Assembly (NCBI GenBank): GCA_049840475.1 | Contig: JASGKX010000001.1 | Location: 2,170,001-2,234,000, forward strand | DNA length: 64,000 nt | Reading direction: 5' to 3' | DNA from: JBGVSA01 sp049840475 | GTDB taxonomy: Bacteria > Pseudomonadota > Gammaproteobacteria > Burkholderiales > Rhodocyclaceae | Shown: positions 57,687 to 64,000 of the stretch, piece after piece | How positions within the stretch are numbered: the first letter of the stretch is position 1 | How the letters are laid out: each line of letters begins with the position of its first letter | Notes under the pieces: generated by a model | What the model saw: only the letters and a program-made list of their open reading frames with translations | Told to the model about the DNA's origin: nothing | The model's database searches: none | Position numbers and translations under genes: made by a program

Positions 57687-60490
57687 ACAAGAGCCTCCAT
57701 ACCATGATCACACTGCCGCGCTCGCGCGTGCTACGCACGCTGTCCGTCGCCACCGTTGCCGCGCTGCTTGTCGCGTGTTCATCGAGCGACCCCGATAAAT
57801 TGTTGAACGAAGCGCGCCAGGCGATGGCCAAGCGCGATTACACAACCGCCGTCATCCAGATCAAGAACGTGCTGCAGCAGGACGCTGGTAACGGGCAGGC
57901 GCGGGTGTTGTTCGCCGAGGCCTTGCTCGAACAGCGCGATGCCGCCGGCGCGCTCGATGAGTTGCGCAAGGCGCAATCGGCCGGTTTCGATCCGGAACAG
58001 GTAGCGCCGCTGACTGCGCGCGCGTTGATCATCGGTGGGCAATGGCAGAAGGTGATCGATGAGTTTGCCAACATGCAACTCAACACGCCGGCAGGCAAGG
58101 CCAATCTTGCCGTCGAAGTGGCCCGTGCCTACATGGTGCTTGGTAAGCAAGACCTGGCACGCCAACAGTTTGCGCGTGCGTTGCAGGCGCAGCCCGATAA
58201 CGTCGAAGCCGAACTGGGCGCGGCGCGTATTGCGCTGATGGATCGCGACGGGCCGGCTGCGCTCGCGATTGCCGAGAAGGTGATGGCGCGGCACCCGAAT
58301 GAAGTCGAACCGCAACTGTTGCGCGCCGAACTGCTGGTCCTGCTGGACCGCATGCCGGAGTCCATCGCGCAGTTCGAGAAAGTCGCCCAGGCGCGCCCGG
58401 ATGATCCGCGCGCCTTTGCGCGACTGGCTGCGTTGCACATCAGCCTCAATGAACTCGACAAGGCGCAGAAGGACATCGAAGCGCTGGTGAAGGTGGCACC
58501 CGGCACCCTGCAGACGGTTTATCTGCAATCGGTGCTGGCGCTGCGTCAGTCCAAGTGGGTTGCCGCGCGCGACGGTGCGGCCAAGGTGTTGCGCGTGGCG
58601 CCGGACTACCAGCAGGCGCTGGTGGTTGCCGCGAGCGCCAACATCCACCTCAATGACCAATTGCAGGCGCAGGCCATGCTCAAGAAGGTCATCAAGGCGC
58701 AGCCCGATGCGGCGATGCCGCGCCAATTGCTGGCCGAGTCGTACATCGCCGCGCGCAATGCCGACGACGCGCTCGCCGCCCTGGCGCCACTCAAGGCGGA
58801 AACGTCAAACAGCCCCGACCTGCTTAACTTGACCGGGCAGGCCTACCTGCTCAAGGGGGACTTTGAGCGATCGGCCGACGCTTTTGGCAAGCTTGCCAAG
58901 TTGCGCCCCAACAACGCCCAGGCACGGATCAACCTCGGGCTCGCACGGATGTATTCCGGCGACGAGACTGCTGGCATGCACGAGCTGGAAGAAGCGACGC
59001 GGCTCGACTCCACTCGCGTTCAGGTCAACGCCGCCATCGTCGCAGCGCACCTGCGCAAAGGCGACAGGAAGGAAGCGCTCGCCGCACTCGATGCGCTCGA
59101 AAAGCGCCAACCGGACAACCCCCTGACCTACACCATCAAGGGGCAGGTGATGCTGGCCATCGGCCGTCCGGCCGATGCACGCGTTGCCTTCGAGCGCGCC
59201 ATTCAATTGCAGCCGAACAACCTTGAGGCGGCGATTCAGCTTGCGCGTCTCGATGTGGCCGACAAGAAGGTGGACGCGGCACGTCAGCGCTTTATCGCGA
59301 TCGTCGAAAAAGAGCCGAAGAACGTGCGCGCCTGGACGCTGCTGGCGAAGCTCCAGCTCGACACCGGTGCCCCGGACAAGGAAGTGCAGGCCACGCTGGA
59401 AAAGGCCATCGACGCCGACCCCACGCAGAACGAGGCTCGCTCGGCACTGGTGCAACTGTTGCTCAAGGGCGGCAAGACCAAAGACGCGCTGACCGTCGCG
59501 CAACAGGCGCAGGCAGCCAATCCGGATACGCCTGAGGTGATGGCGTTGCTGGGCAGCACGCAGCTTGCCGCCGGGGCACCACAGCAGGCCGTGAGCACCT
59601 TCAGCAAGCTGCAGACGCAGCAGCCCAACAATCCAGCATTGTGGGTGAACCTTTCTGCGGCACAGCAGGCAGCGGGAGACAAGGCGGGCGCCGAACAGAG
59701 CCTGCGTCGCGCGCTTGAATTGAACAGTGACTTCCGCGAAGCGCAGCTCCGCCTGCTCGGGCTGATGCTTGCCGACAAGCGTTATGACGAAGCGCTGGCC
59801 TATGCGCGCGCTCAGCAGAAAGCCGAACCCAATGACGTCAGCGGCTACGCCTTTGAAGCGCGCGTGCAGGCCGAGGCTGGCCACAAGGCCGAGTCAACCG
59901 TTGCCTGGCAGCAAGCCTACAAGCGCTCGAAAACGCCGGCGGGGGCCATCGGCCTGCACAGCGCCTACATGGCCGAGGGCCGCAAGGATGATGCTCAACG
60001 CTTGGTGAACGAGTGGCTTGCAGCCAATCCGCGCGACGTTCTTCTGCGCACTTACCTTGCCATGAAGGCGACCGACGAAAAGCGGTATTCCGATGCGATG
60101 GTCCAGTACAAGGCCGTCATCGCCGTTGCGCCGAATTCTCCGGTGGTGCTCAACAACATGGCATGGATCGCCAACCAGACCGGTGACTCGCACGCCGTGG
60201 AATACGCCGAAGCCGCGCTCACCGCCGCACCGAATGCGCCTGCTGTGATGGAGACCGTCGGCAGCGTATTCGTCGCGCATGGGCAGGAGAAGCGCGGGCT
60301 TGAATTGCTGCGCCAGGCCGTGGCGCTGGCACCCCAGGCCGCCGACATCCGGCTGGGTTACGCACGCGCCCTTGCACGCACCGGCGACAAGAGCGGAGCA
60401 AAGAAGGAGTTGCAGGCGGCAACCGATTCAGTACCCGACGGCAACGTTGCCCTGAGAACTGAAATCGACACGTTTGCCAAGACGCTTTGA
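57683..60490 (+). CDS. prsT: XrtA/PEP-CTERM system TPR lipoprotein PrsT
   Basis: A 935-aa protein with a lipoprotein signal (LLVACSSS, Cys at about 32) and some twenty TPR units across the rest. Repeats contain the usual A-x3-A-L-P pattern (for example LDALEKRQPDNPL). It probably acts as a periplasmic scaffold, analogous to AlgK or BcsC tetratricopeptide arms, for polysaccharide export. It ends 56 nt before the dehydrogenase gene. The ATG overlaps the prsR stop. Confidence 0.92.
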   Translation: MNKSLHTMITLPRSRVLRTLSVATVAALLVACSSSDPDKLLNEARQAMAKRDYTTAVIQIKNVLQQDAGNGQARVLFAEALLEQRDAAGALDELRKAQSAGFDPEQVAPLTARALIIGGQWQKVIDEFANMQLNTPAGKANLAVEVARAYMVLGKQDLARQQFARALQAQPDNVEAELGAARIALMDRDGPAALAIAEKVMARHPNEVEPQLLRAELLVLLDRMPESIAQFEKVAQARPDDPRAFARLAALHISLNELDKAQKDIEALVKVAPGTLQTVYLQSVLALRQSKWVAARDGAAKVLRVAPDYQQALVVAASANIHLNDQLQAQAMLKKVIKAQPDAAMPRQLLAESYIAARNADDALAALAPLKAETSNSPDLLNLTGQAYLLKGDFERSADAFGKLAKLRPNNAQARINLGLARMYSGDETAGMHELEEATRLDSTRVQVNAAIVAAHLRKGDRKEALAALDALEKRQPDNPLTYTIKGQVMLAIGRPADARVAFERAIQLQPNNLEAAIQLARLDVADKKVDAARQRFIAIVEKEPKNVRAWTLLAKLQLDTGAPDKEVQATLEKAIDADPTQNEARSALVQLLLKGGKTKDALTVAQQAQAANPDTPEVMALLGSTQLAAGAPQQAVSTFSKLQTQQPNNPALWVNLSAAQQAAGDKAGAEQSLRRALELNSDFREAQLRLLGLMLADKRYDEALAYARAQQKAEPNDVSGYAFEARVQAEAGHKAESTVAWQQAYKRSKTPAGAIGLHSAYMAEGRKDDAQRLVNEWLAANPRDVLLRTYLAMKATDEKRYSDAMVQYKAVIAVAPNSPVVLNNMAWIANQTGDSHAVEYAEAALTAAPNAPAVMETVGSVFVAHGQEKRGLELLRQAVALAPQAADIRLGYARALARTGDKSGAKKELQAATDSVPDGNVALRTEIDTFAKTL

Positions 60491-60546
60491 ATTGACCACA
60501 ACGAATCCGGCGCCATTGAACGCGCCAACAGAGAAGGGACGCTGGC

Positions 60547-61827
60547 ATGACAACCATCGCTGTCATCGGGCTGGGCTACGTGGGCCTGCCGCTTGCCGTG
60601 GAATTCGGCAAAAAACACCCGACCATCGGTTTCGATCTGTCGGCCGCCAAGATTGCGTCGTACCAGGATTTCATCGACCCCACGGGGGAGGTGTCGTCAC
60701 AGGATCTGCGCGCGGCCACGCAACTGACGTGCTCGTGCGATCCCAGTGCGCTACGCGCGGCGGATTTCATCATCGTCGCCGTGCCGACGCCGGTCGATGA
60801 GGCACACCAGCCCGATCTGACGCCGCTGGTACGCGCCTCGGAATCTGTCGGCCGCAACCTCAAGCGCGGGGCCATCGTGGTGTTCGAGTTGACGGTGTAT
60901 CCGGGTGCGACCGAGGAGGTGTGCATTCCCATCATCGAACGCGAATCCGGCATGCGCTGGAAGGAAGGTTTCTTCGCCGGCTACAGCCCCGAGCGTATCA
61001 ATCCGGGCGACAAGGAACGCACCGTCACCCGCATTACCAAGGTGGTGTCGGGCGACACGCCGGCCACGCTGGAAAAGGTGGCCGAGGTGTACGGTTCGGT
61101 CATCACGGCGGGCGTCTTCAAGGCGAGCAGCATCAAGGTGGCCGAGGCCGCAAAGGTGATCGAGAACACCCAGCGCGACTTGAACATTGCGCTGATGAAT
61201 GAACTGGCGGTGATCTTTCACAAGCTGGATATCGACACGCTGGAGGTATTGCAGGCGGCGGGCACCAAGTGGAACTTTCTGCCGTTCCGGCCCGGCTTGG
61301 TCGGCGGCCACTGCATTGGCGTCGATCCCTATTACCTGACGCACAAGGCCGAGATGCTCGGCTACACGCCGCAGGTCATCCTGGCTGGCCGGCGCATCAA
61401 CGACGGCATGGGCAAGTATGTGGCCGAGCAGACCATCAAGCAGATGATCGCCGCAGACCAGCCGGTCAAGGGCGCGCGCGTGATCGTGCTGGGCATGACC
61501 TTCAAGGAGAACTGCCCGGACATCCGTAATAGCAAGGTCATCGACGTGGTGCGCGAACTCCAGAGCTACGGCGTCAACGTGCGCGTGCATGACCCGATCG
61601 CGGTGTCCGCCGAGTGCGAGCACGAGTATGGCGTGGGACTGACCAAGTGGGACGAGCTGCCCACCGCCGGCGCTATCGTGGCGGCCGTTTCGCATCGCGA
61701 GTATCGCGAAATGGGCTTGCCGAAGATTCTCGAAAAGCTGGCACGCGGCGGCGTGTTCGTCGACGTGAAGAGCTCGTATGACGAGGCGGCGCTGGCGCAA
61801 TCCGGCGCAGTGGCCTGGCGCCTGTAG
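60547..61827 (+). CDS. Nucleotide sugar dehydrogenase, WbpA/TviB type
   Basis: A 426-aa UDP-glucose/GDP-mannose dehydrogenase family enzyme. NAD loop GLGYVGLP is at 8-15. EVCIPIIERESG and YSPERINPGDKE follow. The catalytic Cys is C256 in GGHCIGVDPYYL. The features fit UDP-N-acetyl-glucosamine/galactosamine 6-dehydrogenases that make uronic acids for Vi-like or O-antigen polymers. It likely supplies a precursor for the polysaccharide started by the sugar transferase at 52820. Confidence 0.92.
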   Translation: MTTIAVIGLGYVGLPLAVEFGKKHPTIGFDLSAAKIASYQDFIDPTGEVSSQDLRAATQLTCSCDPSALRAADFIIVAVPTPVDEAHQPDLTPLVRASESVGRNLKRGAIVVFELTVYPGATEEVCIPIIERESGMRWKEGFFAGYSPERINPGDKERTVTRITKVVSGDTPATLEKVAEVYGSVITAGVFKASSIKVAEAAKVIENTQRDLNIALMNELAVIFHKLDIDTLEVLQAAGTKWNFLPFRPGLVGGHCIGVDPYYLTHKAEMLGYTPQVILAGRRINDGMGKYVAEQTIKQMIAADQPVKGARVIVLGMTFKENCPDIRNSKVIDVVRELQSYGVNVRVHDPIAVSAECEHEYGVGLTKWDELPTAGAIVAAVSHREYREMGLPKILEKLARGGVFVDVKSSYDEAALAQSGAVAWRL

Positions 61828-61850
61828 GCACGCACACGCAGGCGGCAGAC

Positions 61851-62804
61851 ATGCGCATCGCCGGGCTTTCGCGCAATTCGAAGGCAGCGTTCGTCGCGCT
61901 GGCGATGGTGTGGGCAATTGCACCGTGCGCGGCGCAGACATCGAATCTGTCGCCCGGCGTGCAGCAGCAACTTGCGTCGAGTCTGGTATCGCAGGCGGCG
62001 GCTTTTGAGTATGGCGAAGGCGCTCCGCGCGATCCGGCGCGGGCCGTCGAACTTTACTGCGAAGCCGCGCGTTACGGATCGAGCGAGGCGCAATACAGCC
62101 TGGGGTGGATGTACGCCAACGGTCGCGGCGTGGCGCGCGACGAAGCCGTTGCCGCCACCCTGTTCGGCATGGCGGCGAGCCAGGGGCATCAAGGCGCGAT
62201 CACCGCGCTGGCGCATCTGCCTCCGCCGGGCGGCAGCAAACCCGATTGCCTGTCGCCAAAGCCCAAGTCGGTGGGCGCCGTATCGCCTTCCGCCGACAAT
62301 GCCGCGTTGTTCGCGGATACCGATGATCTGGATGCCTACGTGGCCGGGCTGCCGCGCGACAAGCAACGCATCGCCGAGTTGGTGCGCGGGCTGGCGCCGC
62401 AATACAAGATCAACCCGCGGCTGGCGCTTGCCGTGGCTGTGGCGGAGTCGAACCTGAACATCCTGGCGCGCTCGGACAAGGGCGCGCAAGGCATCATGCA
62501 ATTGATGCCGGACACCGCGACGCGCTTTGGCGTGCGCAAGATCTACGACCCCGGGCAGAACATTCGCGGCGGGCTTTCGTATCTGCGCTGGCTGCTGTCG
62601 TACTACCGGGGCGATGTACTGCTGACGGTGGCGGCGTACAACGCCGGCGAAGGCGCTGTCGATCGGTTCAAAGGCATTCCGCCGTTCATGGAAACGGTGG
62701 TGTACGTCAAGCGCATCACTTCTTTCTTCAAGCAACCGGCGCATCCATTCGATGCCGCGCTCGCCACGCCGTCGCCCGTCGCGGTGGCCGCCAGCGAGCG
62801 CTGA
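61851..62804 (+). CDS. Sel1-repeat lytic transglycosylase (SLT domain)
   Basis: A 317-aa exported protein. Signal peptide about 12-30. Two Sel1-like repeats (about 45-110, YGEGAPRDPARAVELY and GWMYANGRGVARDEAVA) precede the SLT domain (about 170-290) with catalytic E199 in AVAESNLN, GIMQLMPDTA and TVAAYNAGEGAVD. It cleaves peptidoglycan glycan strands, perhaps to pass a secretion channel. Its place after the dehydrogenase suggests a role with polysaccharide export. Confidence 0.92.
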   Translation: MRIAGLSRNSKAAFVALAMVWAIAPCAAQTSNLSPGVQQQLASSLVSQAAAFEYGEGAPRDPARAVELYCEAARYGSSEAQYSLGWMYANGRGVARDEAVAATLFGMAASQGHQGAITALAHLPPPGGSKPDCLSPKPKSVGAVSPSADNAALFADTDDLDAYVAGLPRDKQRIAELVRGLAPQYKINPRLALAVAVAESNLNILARSDKGAQGIMQLMPDTATRFGVRKIYDPGQNIRGGLSYLRWLLSYYRGDVLLTVAAYNAGEGAVDRFKGIPPFMETVVYVKRITSFFKQPAHPFDAALATPSPVAVAASER

Positions 62805-62877
62805 ATTGCGCCTCATGCGTGTGCCTTTGCCGCGCGCCGCGTGCGATCCCTCTATATGTATACAGACAGGAGTCCAC

Positions 62878-63681
62878 ATGACCGCCTTCGTTCATCTCAT
62901 TCGTCGTCGCTTGCTGCTGATTGCGCTGGCATTGCCGCTGATGTGCAGCGGAGCGATCGCGGCCGATCTGCCGACCAGCGTGGCGCGCATGCGTGCGTCC
63001 ATCGTCGCTGTCGGGACGGTGCAGCCGGGCCGCAATCCGCAGTTCCGTGTGCTTGGCACGGGGTTCGCTGTCGGCGACGGAACGCTCGTGGCAACCAACT
63101 TCCATGTGGTGCCCGAGTTGCTCGACACCAACCGACTGGAGACGCTGGCCATTGCGATCCCGTTATCCGGTACGACGACTGCGGCTGTGCGCGAGGTGAG
63201 CAAGGTGTCCTCCGACCCGGCGCATGATCTCGTGCTGCTCAAGCTTGTGGGTGGCTCGCCACTGCCTGCGCTGAAGATCGGCGACAGCGCGGCCGTGCAT
63301 GAAGGGGATGCGATTGCGTTCACGGGCTTCCCGATGGGCGATGTGTTGGGTCTCTTCCCGGTGACGCATCGCGGCATCGTGTCGGCGATCGCGCCCATTG
63401 GCATTCCGGTGACGCGTGCGCGCGATCTCGACGCACGTACGGTGCGTCAGTTGTCGGCGGGGCCGTTCGATATTTTCCAGCTCGATGCCACGGCGTACCC
63501 CGGACATAGTGGCAGCCCGATGTTCGAGCCGGAGACGGGCGAGGTGGTCGGCATCCTGAACATGGTGTTCATCAAGGGGACGCGTGAGAGTGCGCTGAGC
63601 CAGCCTTCGGGCATCAGTTATGCTGTGCCGGCAAGATATCTTCAGGATCTGATCAAAGCCGCCCGGACCTCATCACCGTGA
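62878..63681 (+). CDS. Secreted trypsin-like serine protease (S1 family)
   Basis: A 267-aa protein with a Sec signal peptide (about 1-29). Catalytic triad H76 (NFHVV), D117 (PAHDLVLL) and S211 (GHSGSP) are in place. No PDZ domain follows, unlike DegP. The ATG at 62878 follows ACAGGAGTCC. The stop overlaps the nnr start (GTGA). It is a likely periplasmic protease; a role in the XrtA region is inferred from position only. Confidence 0.88.
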   Translation: MTAFVHLIRRRLLLIALALPLMCSGAIAADLPTSVARMRASIVAVGTVQPGRNPQFRVLGTGFAVGDGTLVATNFHVVPELLDTNRLETLAIAIPLSGTTTAAVREVSKVSSDPAHDLVLLKLVGGSPLPALKIGDSAAVHEGDAIAFTGFPMGDVLGLFPVTHRGIVSAIAPIGIPVTRARDLDARTVRQLSAGPFDIFQLDATAYPGHSGSPMFEPETGEVVGILNMVFIKGTRESALSQPSGISYAVPARYLQDLIKAARTSSP

Positions 63682-64000
63682 ATGCGCCTACGCCACAACG
63701 CATCCTCCCCGTTGCCGACATCCGTCGAATCGAAACCGCCCAAGGTGTAGATGTTTCACCCCCGCTCATGGAACGCGCCGGGCTGGCTGCCGCGCGTTGC
63801 GCGCAGGCGCTATTTGGCGAGCGCGAAGGCGTGGTGCTGGTTGTGGCGGGGTCTGGCAACAATGGTGGCGACGGGTATGTGGTGGCGCGCCTGTTGCGCG
63901 AAGCCGGGCGCGAGGTGGTGGTCGCCAGCATGGCTGATCCGTTACGCCTGCCGAGCGATGCGGCGGCCGCCTACGACGCGTGGATGGCGGCGGGCGGGAA
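63678..64000 (+). CDS. nnr: NAD(P)HX epimerase/dehydratase Nnr, 5' part (cut by window end)
   Basis: The first 107 codons of a YjeF-N domain that repairs hydrated NAD(P)H. PVADIRRIE, LMERAGLAAARCA and AGSGNNGGDGYVVARLL are diagnostic. GTG 63678 overlaps the protease stop (GTGA). The C-terminal dehydratase domain lies past 64000. Unrelated to the polysaccharide genes. Confidence 0.92.
   Translation, partial: MNAPTPQRILPVADIRRIETAQGVDVSPPLMERAGLAAARCAQALFGEREGVVLVVAGSGNNGGDGYVVARLLREAGREVVVASMADPLRLPSDAAAAYDAWMAAGG

Overview
The window looks like a chromosomal segment of a GC-rich betaproteobacterium, most likely from the Rhodocyclales or a close relative. The reasons are the gene orders (ribF-ileS-lspA-fkpB-ispH; leuS-lptE-holA; ccoNOQP-ccoG-ccoH), a four-cysteine FNR with FNR boxes at respiratory promoters, a DUF2322 protein, and the PrsK/PrsR/PrsT set of XrtA/PEP-CTERM bacteria. 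This placement is inference; there is no rRNA here. I see no prophage, no complete insertion sequence, no CRISPR array and no plasmid functions. The region is mostly housekeeping, with an envelope/exopolysaccharide region at the right end.

Layout. 1-490: two near-identical tRNA-Arg(ACG) genes. 537-7016 (minus): HAD hydrolase, two S4-type rRNA pseudouridine synthases, and a tsaE-amiC-orf-mutL operon, with queG divergent from tsaE. 8127-14645 (plus): DUF2322 protein, ccoS, then the cbb3 oxidase cluster ccoNOQP-ccoG-ccoH plus a small membrane protein; a perfect FNR box and a candidate FNR-driven small RNA lie between ccoS and ccoN. 14681-18601: UspA protein, fnr, hemN, a TauE/SafE-type membrane protein and a CopZ-like metallochaperone. 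This block serves low-oxygen respiration, its heme and probably its copper supply. 18769-24563: ppa, a DEAD-box helicase, bioA, yaaA and an M14 cytosolic-type carboxypeptidase. 24628-31239 (minus): ribF, ileS, a GNAT acetyltransferase, lspA, fkpB, ispH and chorismate mutase, with a 113-bp IS5-family-like MITE at the ribF stop codon. 31320-41182: orphan ParA, small exported protein, rhomboid protease, SpoIIAA-like protein, isocitrate lyase, clpS-clpA, cold-shock protein, rluE, DUF192 protein and CatB-like acetyltransferase. 41196-48195: leuS-lptE-holA, a GlsB-type protein and uvrD. 48756-52206: CgeB-type glycosyltransferase, O-antigen ligase-like protein and cobA. 52820-63681: XrtA-associated sugar transferase, prsK-prsR-prsT, a UDP-N-acetylhexosamine dehydrogenase, a Sel1/SLT transglycosylase and a secreted trypsin-like protease. 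The 5' part of nnr runs off the end.

A recurrent oddity is that five otherwise intact genes (hemN, yaaA, ispH, a GNAT acetyltransferase, a rhomboid protease) are each broken by a one-base indel. Four can be repaired by removing one T on the plus strand and the fifth lies at a GGGG run. Because ispH should be essential, I read these as sequence or assembly errors until shown otherwise.

The most interesting non-coding signal is at 8676-8839: an exact FNR palindrome, a -10 element at the class II position, and about 115 nt of structured RNA ending in a strong intrinsic terminator. It is a plausible FnrS-like anaerobic regulatory RNA placed directly upstream of the cbb3 oxidase operon.
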